This document shows, in pieces, positions 12,202 to 22,576 of a DNA stretch of 64,000 nt. Position numbers and translations under genes: made by a program. The stretch is from Hymenolepis diminuta (lineage: Eukaryota > Platyhelminthes > Cestoda > Cyclophyllidea > Hymenolepididae): NCBI GenBank assembly GCA_900708905.1, contig CAADRB010000057.1, positions 476,363 to 540,362 on the forward strand, in the 5' to 3' direction. How positions within the stretch are numbered: the stretch's first letter is position 1; every line of letters begins with the position of its first letter. The notes below the pieces were generated by a model. It saw nothing but the letters and a program-made list of their open reading frames with translations, ran no database searches and was not told the origin of the DNA.

Positions 12202-12733
12202 TTATGTATATGGAAAATATAAAATAAAGAGGACAGAATATGTACTCAAGATTGAAGATGATAGTCGAGTTGAATAATTCTAGAATGTGTTGTAAGCATG
12301 GAGTAAATGAATTCTTACCTCGACAAGGTAGTTGCAGTTGTCTGTGTAGCAGCAACTTGCGCACATCCAGTCGCGTAGTCCGTTAGGACTGCAGCGATTA
12401 TGAAAGAAATAGTTCTGGTTTTCGCAATCCATTTTTGTTGTGCAGCCCTTTGATACGAAAGGCCTCCGTTCAGAAAGTACAGTCCAGTAGGGAGCGGCTA
12501 ATAATTCCACGATATAATTTTTTAAAGTTATACTTGTATAGTGGACGAGGGATATACACGCATCTTGTGTTACATGGCAAGTTCGCTTGACTGTGATACA
12601 AGCACCTCTGTTACTCTCAACGTTGCTACATTCATAACATTCAAGAGCTTAAAATTAATTTCATATATTTATAAATACATATACCTAGGCATTGTTTGGA
12701 TAAGTAAATTACAAATAATGTGGTAAACCACAT
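12202..12733 (-). CDS. Ly6/CD59-like three-finger protein, predicted GPI-anchored
   Basis: Three-exon gene with consistent phases: 12733-12685 (ATG, 49 nt), 12647-12319 (329 nt) and 12279-12202 (78 nt, TAA). Exon 1 encodes a short hydrophobic signal sequence (MWFTTLFVIYLSKQCLA). The mature domain starts LECYEC and ends with SCCYTDNCNY, the CC-x-x-DxCN ending typical of Ly6/uPAR domains; twelve cysteines lie in the domain. Exon 3 supplies a Ser-rich spacer and a hydrophobic tail (LSTYSVLFILYFPYT), as expected for a GPI-attachment signal. Length is about 151 residues, slightly longer than CD59. Tapeworm and schistosome CD59-like proteins are surface (tegument) proteins; surface location here is inferred. 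The last exon and poly(A) signal lie antisense to the CLK 3' UTR. Function beyond the fold cannot be assigned. Confidence 0.82.
12223..12228 (+). terminator. Polyadenylation signal AATAAA of the CLK gene
   Basis: AATAAA about 300 bases after the CLK stop codon (TGA ending at 11927), the only good signal in the 3' region. It lies inside the antisense last coding exon of the Ly6-like gene, so the two transcripts overlap tail to tail. Confidence 0.6.
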
Positions 12734-13087
12734 TAATAGTCTTATTGTGCGGTATTTATCTATTTCGGGTTAAAATAGACTTAAACAAGTAAAGGTCATT
12801 ATAATTGCACAGCAGTTATGTATGTTATTTATTTTTCCAGAATTAATTTTGTATATTCATAACATTATTAAATATTTTATTTCTATTTGATTAAAGCATT
12901 TGATTAAATTTATCTCAAATGGTTTTCCCGAATGAAAAATAGAAAGTCCAAAGAAGCGTAAAATCAATTCTTGAAAGGAAAAATTTTAAAGTTTTATTCT
13001 CACATGAAGATCGAAATGAAGTTAAAAGAAGAATAACTTCTTAGGTGATTTATAGGTTTATTCACCAAGAGCATGACTTTATTCACT

Positions 13088-15086
13088 CTACGTAACATAT
13101 TCCCCTGTTTCTCGGCATGCCTCCTCTGTTTCTGCATAATTTTCATCATTTAAATTATTTCCATTTTTAGAATCTTGATCGATAAACGGAATATCATTGT
13201 CCATCCCTTGCGAACTGGGAACTTTAATCTGTCGAACAAATGCTTCTGGATCGGCACACTCCGCTTCCTCATAATTGTTGCAACCTGTAAAATTTGGATG
13301 GTATCAAAAATAATAACAGAATACTGACAAATCTTGTTTATCATTTTATGCATTAAATATATTTAGAATCTGCGTTCTTCCAAGCTCTCAATTGATTTGT
13401 TACATTTTTTAACAAAATATATATGCATTTTTTCTACTCCACTCATAAATTTGACTGATAGTTTAGGTAAGTTAACTTTTACCATGAGAACGTAATTGGA
13501 ATTTAGAAAATATATACTTTAGTAATTTTATATAAACCCATATATGTATATATATATATACCGTTACTTACGCTCAACTAATATATAGTCATTCACGATG
13601 GCTCTGACATCATCAGCGCAAACATTGAATTCTGATTCTTCCATTCCTTCTTTAACGAACCAGTGAACGAAGGCTCTTTTCTTAAAAAGTGCATTATATT
13701 TGTTTAGAACGCATTTGAGTGGTTCGACAACGATTGTTGAATTATAAACAGCAGTAACTTGACGACGTGTGGTACCCATTTGGCTCGCTTTTATTACGGC
13801 TGGAGGGATTTCCACAACTCCAACCTTGAAGCCAGTGGGACACCAATCAACCAAATTCATTACCGACTTTTTCTTAAATGTTTTGATACTGTCAGTTATT
13901 TCCTTAATCGGAACATCTCCTCGATATAGTAGGGCGCAAGCCATCATCATGGCGTTTTTCGGATCACACATATTCATCTGATTGCCCTTATCGAAACAAT
14001 TCATTGTCAATTCCTGGATTGTAAATTCTAAAATAGAGTAAATTGATTAAAATTAAACTTTTACTTTCATGATCCATTGCTTCAGGGGAACAGAGAGGAG
14101 CAACACCAAGTTGGAGATATTTCAGTCTCGGAAAAGGAACAAGATTGGTTTGTAGTTGATGCAAATCCGCTGTAACTGGTCCTTCATGTCTGAGAGTTGC
14201 CGTAAATCCACTCATAGCTTGGGCAATAATCCGATTGAAGTGAGAGAACGTTGGCAGATTAATATCCAACTTTTTGGTACAAATTTCCGTTAGAGCTTCG
14301 TTTTCGCAAAGTACCGAAAATGTACTGATATCATTAAGCGTGCTACAACACATAATGGCATTATAAGGTTCAACAACACAACAGGACTTTTGGGGATCTG
14401 GAAAGACGGCGACCTCGACCTTTGGCGTTTTTTTAAATTCTGTATCCATTAATTCCAGTACACCTGAAGTAAATTTCACAAATATTTTGCTTTAAAATGG
14501 AAAATAGAATATGGTTTTAAAGTAATAATTTAAGTAGAGAAGCTTATTTAATGTACGACATGATGTTCCGCCTCCGGTTCCTCCCCCATAAGAATGGTAG
14601 AAAAGGAAAGCTTGTATAGAATCAGTATGTTCAACTTCTTTTCTAATGGAACTATAGGAACTATCAATCAAAGATTGTGGAACACTGTAATATCCTCGAG
14701 CGAAGTTATTAGCCATATCTTCCATTCCGCTAACGAGGGCATGAGGATGGAACATTGTTCGATAGAGTCCAGCACGAATTTCATCTGATTGATTTAATTT
14801 TTGATTAACCAAACGGCCAATTAATTAACTAATTAATTGCACCTATCGATAACTCACCAATAACGCTAGGTTCTGAGTCCATAATGAGGGTTCTAGGCAC
14901 ATAACGGTCCTTGTTGTCAACCATAAAGAAGACATTACCAGCTAGTCTGTCATAAGCAGTTTCCATGCTGGGATCGATTAGAAGTCCATTTGGCCCGACT
15001 CCATGTTCGACTGCCATTAACTCCCAAACGGCTTGAGAAACTTGAACTCCACACTGGCCTGAGAACACGCTGATAACTTCTCCTAG
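13088..15086 (-). CDS. Divergent alpha-tubulin
   Basis: Five exons with matching phases: 15086-14858, 14784-14557, 14463-14065, 14027-13572 and 13284-13088 (TAG). The first starts in phase 0 with LGEVISVFSGQCGVQ, so the initiator ATG must sit alone in an upstream exon, as is common in alpha-tubulin genes; ATG 15369-15371 directly before a GT is one candidate. Total length about 503 residues. Alpha-type landmarks are DEIRAGLYRTMFHP, ARGYY, YGGGTGGG (GTP loop, normally GGGTGSG), SGFTATLR, QTNLVPFPR, LLYRGDV, VDWCPTGFKVG and KRAFVHW. Oddities: Gln256 replaces the catalytic glutamate of the alpha subunit, the segment that normally carries acetylated Lys40 has no lysine equivalent, and the acidic tail is replaced by about 60 residues ending ACRETGEYVT with no terminal tyrosine. 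Identity as a tubulin is firm. It may be a specialised or poorly polymerising isotype. Confidence 0.9.
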
Positions 15087-15368
15087 CTACAAAATCAAGG
15101 AAATATTTTGGTGATTAATAATATCAAAATGTATAATATTCCTACTAATATATTTTGAAAACTACTATAATTAGGTAGAATGGGTTGTTTATTTTTTATC
15201 TAATTTTTTACCGGTGGAAAAGGATTTTATTGCTGATAAATAATATAATAAAAAATTAACGCACTGGCATTGGTAGAGGCCTAGATACTAAAATACACGA
15301 GGGTTCTTTCTATCGATTGACACTGAATTACTCCCACGTGTGGGACAAGTTTGTACAAATTTATGATA

Positions 15369-15371
15369 CCA
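15369..15371 (-). CDS. Candidate initiator-codon exon of the divergent alpha-tubulin
   Basis: ATG followed immediately by a GT donor (ATG|GTATCAT). The next exon begins at 15086 in phase 0, which requires a preceding exon ending with a complete codon. An intron directly after the start codon is a known feature of alpha-tubulin genes. Other ATG|GT sites exist upstream, so this one is a guess. Confidence 0.25.
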
Positions 15372-17995
15372 TTTTCTCGGCATTTTTCATGTACCAAACA
15401 TGATGATCGGCAAAATCCTAACTACAGTACTCTCCGAACTTGTCGAGTTTCGTCTCATGGCTTTATTAATTATTTCAGTTGTTATGTTTTATTTCACAAA
15501 AATTTACCAGCATAAATTAGTGAAGCTGAAGTCAAATAACAGATCAGCTCTATCGATAAGATCAATATGACCACAGTGTTCAAGATTAGTTACGGAAACT
15601 AACGATTAGATTGAAAATGACAACTGTGGCATCAACTGGCAACGCTTGTCTCGCATTTTACAACAAGTAGTAATAAGTTTAGTTGACAATTCGTAGAATA
15701 ATTTCTAATTCTGTTATTAGAACATGTTCATTCAGACAACGAAGAAGAGAGGTTTTAGTTTATAGCCATATTCACAATCCAACAAGATGATGAGGTGACA
15801 GGTTTGTGACGAGTAAGGTCAGTGCATTGACGTCAGTGGCCACTCTACTCAAGGCGTTTCCCCTCCTTTCTCCTTCCTCCTCTATGGCTAATGGTTATTC
15901 GGTGAGTTTATGGACTTACCTCACTCAGTGCCTTCGGTTCTGTATGTTCATACGCTTGCCACCGAAGACGCTAATAGGTGTTATATACTCAGAAAGGATT
16001 TTGAGGATAAGACCGACAGCCAGACTCACTCTGCATCCCAAACCCTAATATTTGTTTTTTCTCATGCAGACGATACCCCTCATTTCCTCCATTCCGATAG
16101 GCATGATTCAAACCTTTTGGTTGTGAATCGTTAGAGTGGTTATTCATAAAAAAGGTTGCAGCTGATTCAGATGGATTATTTTCTCTCTGCCTCTGCGTTA
16201 GTCATTGCTTCTTAAGGCACCAAACACACTTAACAGATGTAGAGCACCATCCATTTTGAGGGTGGAGGATTCCCTGGCTAGCCAGAGTTTATACTATGTC
16301 ACTCAAAATTCAACTAAGGGAATCTTATCAGACTAGTAAGCAGAAAACTTCCGGGGGCACCACAAATCTTTTCAGTGGAAGAGGATACCTACATTTATTT
16401 TCTTCGAAAGCTCCAAGATATAAATATGGCAGAGAGCGGCACAGCTGAATACGCGGAGTCTAGTAGTTGCATGGTATGAAAAGTAGGAAATTTATGGTAA
16501 AGCCCATTGAATACTGGACTGATCATGGAGGAGAATAAAGATGCCAGCAAATATTATGGTTAAAATATTTATTAACAAATAATGCGATAGGCAAGACTAT
16601 GTGCTTAGAAAATAAAACTGGAAGATATGAAGCGTTGTTTTCATAGAGGAACAAAAAAACTGACAAAAACCGCAATCAGTGGAAGTTGCGGTGGAAATAA
16701 GAACAGGTTATTTTATATCATGAGAATTGCAAGAGTTGATAACAAGCAACCAAAAATGAATCTCATTGCAGGATCTAGTAGGAAACCAAATAGATAACTG
16801 TCCATATATTTAAACAGATAACTGAGTATTTCTATTATATTTTTTACATCAGAAGATATGCATAGGTCAGATTCGAGTTCTTAACAAAATATGGCGGGCA
16901 TTTATAAGCGCGACTTAGGGATTTAAGCGAAGACATTTAGATCCACCGAGATATTAACTGGGTCGTAGAAGATCTAAGTGGCTTGATCTAAGTTATTATT
17001 ACCTTAACCACCGTGGTCGCTTTTTTCTCGAAAGAACTTACTGTGAACTGAATTGGAAGATGCACTTAATTATTTATATGAAAAAATCTAATGCATAAAA
17101 ATCATACAACACTCTCGGACTCACGTATAAGCAACTATATCAATACCTTGAGAACACATGCCCATTCACATACCTCCTCTGTTCCAAATGCCAGATTATG
17201 TATTATACTGACTGACTTAGTATCGCGTAAGATAATTCTACTTTCCAACAATTGGAGGAAAAGGCAGAACCGATCATTGCAATCAAACAACCAGGTGATG
17301 GATAATTAAATTCGAATTTTGGAAAATGAAATACCATTATGTTAATACTGTAAACCGGAATACAAAAATCAAATGAAGCAAGACCCCCTTGATACTCTAC
17401 CTTTATTCCCAATGTCTTTTTGAACACCTCCCTCTTATCATTTATTTAACTTACTGTTAACCGATTACAATAGCTTTACATTAAAAAATACCGTGGTTTA
17501 AAATATTAACTAGCATATAAATAAAGAGAACGAAACAGCCGCCCCCGTTCAGCGTAGAATAATCCGACTATTTACACATCCTTTTGCGGATGCCTGTTAC
17601 TCGATCTTCCCTTTCCCTCATCTTCAATACTGTAGGGCAATATGCCAGTGGTTCGCATTCAAAGCCTAGTCTTTCCCCGTTACTTAGCACAATGCAACGC
17701 TAATCACGTTTTAAAAGATTTACTCTTTTCATCTTTGAAGTAGCCCCGCAAGGGACAATAGAGCCAGTGTTTTGGTATTTATTCACTTTTCATCCTGAGT
17801 GCCACATATTACTGTGTCCCTCAAAACATTTTCATTCTTTTTAGATGGACAGCATCAAATGAACTTGGGGGAGTATGACTTTTTTGTCATTCGCGGTTGT
17901 GACGTAACATATCGACTTCCCGAAGTTCCCATTTTTCACGTAATGACATTACTGAATGAAAACAACAACTTCTTATTCAACCACTTTAAGGGAAT
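15372..17995. other. Intergenic region between tubulin and the OVCA2-like gene
   Basis: AT-rich DNA with no gene I can support. Two overlapping plus-strand frames at 15806-16134 are open but have no recognisable motif or good splice sites. No poly(A)-tailed element or RNA gene was seen. Confidence 0.5.
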
Positions 17996-19915
17996 TTATT
18001 TAGTATCGGGAGTGAATTTGGCAATGAATTGCTTGTAGACCTGTTTGGCCGCAGCGTTAATTGGAATCATGTGGCCTCCGGGATGCACCAAAGTTGTGTG
18101 TGGAGTCGCGTAGTAGGGAAGCAAGTCTTCGGTCATTTCTATACAGCAAAAAGAATATGACTTCATAATTTAGAATACAGATTTCGGTTTAATCCATTAA
18201 GCATATTGAATAAGGGCGCTGTATAGAACTCATCTAAGAAAAGCTTTCATTCGACTCGGCGATCGAAAGAAATTCAATCAAACCCAAAATTCAAAGTGAT
18301 ACTACTAGTACCTACGTTGATGCATCATCGATTGCGGAATAAAAAAAAACTAACCTCTAGGAATGACATTATCAACCTCACCGTAGACAAGAAGGGTTGG
18401 CATTTTGATAGGTTGATCAGTTCTGTAGAGAGGTGTGTGGACACTGGAACGACTTCTGAATGTGGCCACGAGGATGGCGAATTTCACTATCGGAGCATTC
18501 CATTCTACGAATAGAAAACTTGTTAACCATAAAGATTTGCACACACGCCCATCGTCAGCAAAACTGGTACAATAATAAGACACCATAATACTTCAAAAAT
18601 TAAAGAGAGGGGCAACATACAAACTGAAACTATTTACTCAGAAAAGTAATATCAAACACAAACGAAAGAAATAGGTATTAAGAAAAATTTCCGAACTCCT
18701 CAATTAAATTCCCAATCAATCAACATGAAGTATTTATTTACACACTAAAGTGAATCCTTAGGTAGTTAAAAGCCTACATGTTCTTCCGCACAAAAAAATA
18801 ATTGAATGTTCCAGGTTTCATTCAGGATTATGACTCATCTAATCTTGAAATCCCCTCATGAAAACAACAGAGCATCTAAATGTATCCTACCTGGCTAAAC
18901 TAAAATGTGCTCTAAATAGGATTCAAAGAAAAATTAGGCTCACAATCGTGGGACATATTTCCTTTCATTAGAAAAAGCCCTTATAATTAAGTGTGTAAGG
19001 GGCACATACTTAAATATATTCGAGTATAAACCCATAAAACTAAAAGTATTAAAACGATGAAGGGATAGGTGATAAAAACCAGAATCTGAAATGATTGTCG
19101 TTTTCTCTTATACTCAAGAAAAATCAGGTGATGGCAGGTGAAATCAATAAAAAATAATAACTCAACGCGCTGGAGTAGAAACGGAAGTAAAAAAGTCATT
19201 CTTTCTAAAGTTATAACCCAAAAGAAACTAAAAATTAAACCCAAGTCCTACTTCAAACAACTCAAAACAGGAAGAGGGCCAAGAATATCTACCAATAAGG
19301 ATTTTTACTTTATGATGCGGATAAAATGCACTAATACAAAAATGACTCAGAACAGTACCCGCTATATTTTATCTAGTTAAAAATAATAGTGAGATTAACT
19401 AACCTTCTGGATGGTGTTCCATGAGCATCTGCAGAAGCGTAGCGAAAGCAGCACCTTGAGAAAAGGCAAGGATGCCATCAAAGGGTCCTTGAGTTCTAAG
19501 TGCCTCTTTGACAACTTCAGCAGACTCTTCAAAGCCTCTTTGGAAGTCTGTATAGTCTATGGCACTAAAGGAGTCATCCGGTTTGGAAAACCACCAACCA
19601 AGGCCCTGATCTTCACCTTCGGTGCATGGGATCTTTAGGGGTGCATCTAAGAAAACTTTCGGAGTAAATACAGAATTTAATGTGGAATTACTTAATTACC
19701 GAACTCGCAGCGCCCCTTAAATATTTTACGGAAGCCACCGGACTTTTCACGAAACCCAGCCCCTGTTTGTCTGAATTAACAAAAATAATCAGATATAAAA
19801 TATCGGCACTATATTCTCTAGAAAGTTAATCAGGGGTAATTACCTATACCCATGAATACAAAGTATCTAATAGAAATAAATTTATCCAAAATGTTTTACA
19901 AACCTTAAGAGACAT
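17996..19915 (-). CDS. OVCA2: OVCA2/FSH1-type serine hydrolase
   Basis: Alpha/beta-hydrolase of the OVCA2/FSH1 family, about 213 residues (human OVCA2 is of similar size). Six exons: 19915-19904 (ATG TCT CTT AAG only), 19866-19844 (23 nt), 19770-19700, 19646-19404, 18504-18355 and 18138-17996 (TAA); all phases agree. The N-terminus MSLK-ILCIHGYRQTGAGFREK matches the family's LCLHGYRQ...FREK motif. The nucleophile lies in GILAFSQGAA (GFSQG-type elbow), the acid in VYGEVDNVIP and the histidine in PGGHMIP. GWWFS is a further family motif. OVCA2 hydrolyses long-chain fatty acyl esters in vitro; the native substrate here is unknown. The first intron is only 37 bp and the second 73 bp, whereas introns 4 and 5 are about 900 and 216 bp. 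Confidence 0.9.
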
Positions 19916-20920
19916 ATTACAAAGAGAACGAAAAGCAACTCTGAGTGTGAACAATTTGGTTGTGTAATCAAGGTCTTCATGGTATGATTTTATGTACGAA
20001 TATTGAATGGTCAAAACTAAAATAATATATCTGAGTAATTGCTAAATTAAAAATGGTATTGTTTCTCTTAAAATATATAATAAGATTATTCATTATAATT
20101 GACTATTAAAATAATAAACGGTGATGCTTACTTTAACGTCATATTCTGAAAAATCTAACATGAAGGTCACATCACGTATGCATAAATTTATAGAAGATAA
20201 TCATGATTTGGATGGAATATCAGCTTTTATGAGCTAAAAGATGTGATTTCAATAATCCTCTCTACAAAAGGTGATTTCTCTGATTCTTTAGGAACAACAT
20301 TAAAGTCCATTGTTTTTCATCCCAATTTCATTTCGTATTTTGCAGAGACGATGGCTAAACATGGTTGATTCTTCATAAAAATGTTGATCCCTAAATCTTT
20401 CAAAAAATACTAATTTTTAGGATTGTGGGATATGTAACATATGTGCAAATAATTTCGTACCAAACAGAAGCATTCTATATTTACTTTAGTTACCAATCGG
20501 CACTTGGAGACGCAATCATTTTCAGTATGAAATAAAATGGATTTCCAGTCATCCTCAAATTATGCCGCCAATACAAGTAATTTGAATGCCCACATCGTAG
20601 CATTACTTATAGCCTTTGACATTGAGACTTTTTATAGTGAAAATCGTGGTTAACCCCAGCCATACTGACTTACTTGTATTTTAGAACAATTTCCTTCCCC
20701 AAATATCTTGTTTTCTCCTTATTACTCGGATATGGTGAAAGTAAATTGGAAAGAAATTTTATCATATAATTCCGTGGCAATCGGTTATAGAACCAATCAT
20801 TCCATTTCTGGTGATAAATTTCCTCCACTATGTGCACTGAACTCGGTTAGCGATTTTTATACAGCACATTTTAATTAACACTTGACAATGGGAAACGCTA
20901 AAATCTCGATTTCAGCATTC

Positions 20921-21130
20921 ATAGACAGCCCAGATATGTGTACTTGTACATATATGTCTTCGCAGATACTAATCATAGCAGGAAGACATCGACGACTGGA
21001 AATGACTAACCTCTTCCAAATAACACTTGCATATAAACTCTAATTTGTTTATCAGTAAATTGAGAAGACTTTTCTGGCTTTCTCTGAAATGATTTAGCGA
21101 CATGAGTGACTTGACTACCATTCTATTTAT
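20921..21130 (+). repeat. Dispersed repeat family 1, copy A
   Basis: Resembles 41371-41600 over about 200 bases. Shared blocks in the same order include TATGTGT, CTTGT/TACATA, GCAGAT, ATCAT, TATAAAC, AATTT, AGTAAATTG and TGACTTGACT/GGCTTGACTTATTCC. No open frame. Class (SINE, MITE or other) unknown. Confidence 0.55.
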
Positions 21131-21270
21131 TTTTCCAATATTCCATTTATTTCTTCCTTAACACCTCAGTCTCCATCATTGTAAGTGGCGGATCGGCTGG
21201 AGAGGCGAACGATAGCTCATTATCTTGACACGTCACAAGAACCCAATCTCATTCCAGTTTATACAGTGGT

Positions 21271-21425
21271 AACGCGATAGCAGGCAGACAATTTCGACTC
21301 TGACAGCTGGATTCTTCGGTGCTGTACAGAAACTCGATAATGTGACAATTCGTACAGCACCTAGAGGTGGTCCAGCTGTTTGTCATCTAGCAAGATGAGT
21401 GACCTGACTTATTCCTTCTAGTCAA
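21271..21425 (+). repeat. Dispersed repeat family 1, copy C (shortened)
   Basis: Shares GCGATAGCAGGCAGA, CTAGAGGTGGTCCAGCT and GAGTGACCTGACTTATTCC with the copy at 41371-41600 and its left flank, but lacks the central part. It lies 140 bases after copy A. Confidence 0.45.
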
Positions 21426-22576
21426 TGAATCGAAAGTGAGGGCTGTCGAGAGGACAGAATGGAAATCTTCCTGGGAAATTAATGGTGAATGCAATGTTAC
21501 GTTCCAAGCATATGGAGTAAAAACACCGAACCAAGAGAAAAGAACAGACCCTACGAAAAAGGGAAGGGAACTATTACATACAAGAAGATAATATTTTCCC
21601 CAAAACAATTCTTATATGTAAGATTCTTTATTTTCTACCTTTTAATTCACTATTATTCAAACGAATACATTTACATTACAGTGGTAAATGGCACATAATA
21701 TAAGTCGACCTATCGATACGAAAATGTGCGTCTCGTGGTGATATGGTGCTCTAGGTCATTTTGTACTGTGGTGTTGTCGGGTCGTGTTTGTAACTAGTGC
21801 AATGTCTTAGGGAATCTAAGAGTCGGTTACGGTATCCTATAGAGAAGAGCAGATCGTAACAGAGCAATAACACAAAAGCAGGAAACTGTCCTCACGAACT
21901 CCTGGACGGATTCTCGCCCAAGACAAATGAAAATGTGCAATGGAAACAAAAATGGAAAGGAGAAGCAGATTGAATCCGCATCAATTATTTATTAGCTCAC
22001 CTTAGTATGGAACACATCGCCATGAATACCATTATTTGAAATCATTATATTTTTTTCCTCGGTAGAATTAATACCTTTTTATACTCCTCATTATTATTGA
22101 AAATAACAATTGTTCCCTAAATTGTTTATTCGAACTGATAATGAATTACGTCATACTGTGCAGAGTTTGTTGAACTGTAATAAATTCTCGCCATACCAAC
22201 AAGAACTTGTCTTTCACTCCTTTCTGGCAGGAATTTCGGCTTGCAGATCTTAAAAGTCCTATAATTACAAAGAAAAAACTTCCTATCTACCAGTATCTCT
22301 ATTTGATAATAAAACTAGTAGTGTTGAATAAAGAACATCGGTAGATTGAATTTAGATTATAATGTAATGATCGGTTCTAGTCACACACACGCGCACACAC
22401 GCAAGCAAGTTAAACACAGAAGAAATCACGATCCGGGAATGTAGAGTCACAAATGCCCCAAGATTGCAGATTGAAGGGAATAATAGACAGGAATAAAGGA
22501 AGTACGAGAATATTATGCTTTTTAAGTTGACAACATCAACTATGAAGAAGATTGAAAGAACACAAGCGATTCTTCT

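Larger units (their letters stand above)
19916..22576. other. Intergenic region with dispersed repeats
   Basis: Between the OVCA2-like start and the V-ATPase H stop codon. It contains two copies of a dispersed repeat (listed separately) and a CA/CG-type microsatellite at 22380-22402. The small open frames at 21387-21698 show no coding features. No gene is supported. Confidence 0.5.

Noticed and set aside
13540..13560. TA-rich microsatellite as a promoter TATA box
   Set aside because: It lies in the last intron of the tubulin gene and is simple AT repeat.
15806..16134. Two overlapping plus-strand open frames of 74-80 codons
   Set aside because: No recognisable motif, no fitting splice sites or poly(A) signal, and open frames of this length are expected by chance.
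18296..18514. Plus-strand frame within the OVCA2-like gene
   Set aside because: It is the antisense of the exon carrying the acid residue (VYGEVDNVIP).
19411..19638. Plus-strand 75-codon frame
   Set aside because: Antisense shadow of the OVCA2-like exon 19646-19404, which contains the nucleophile motif.
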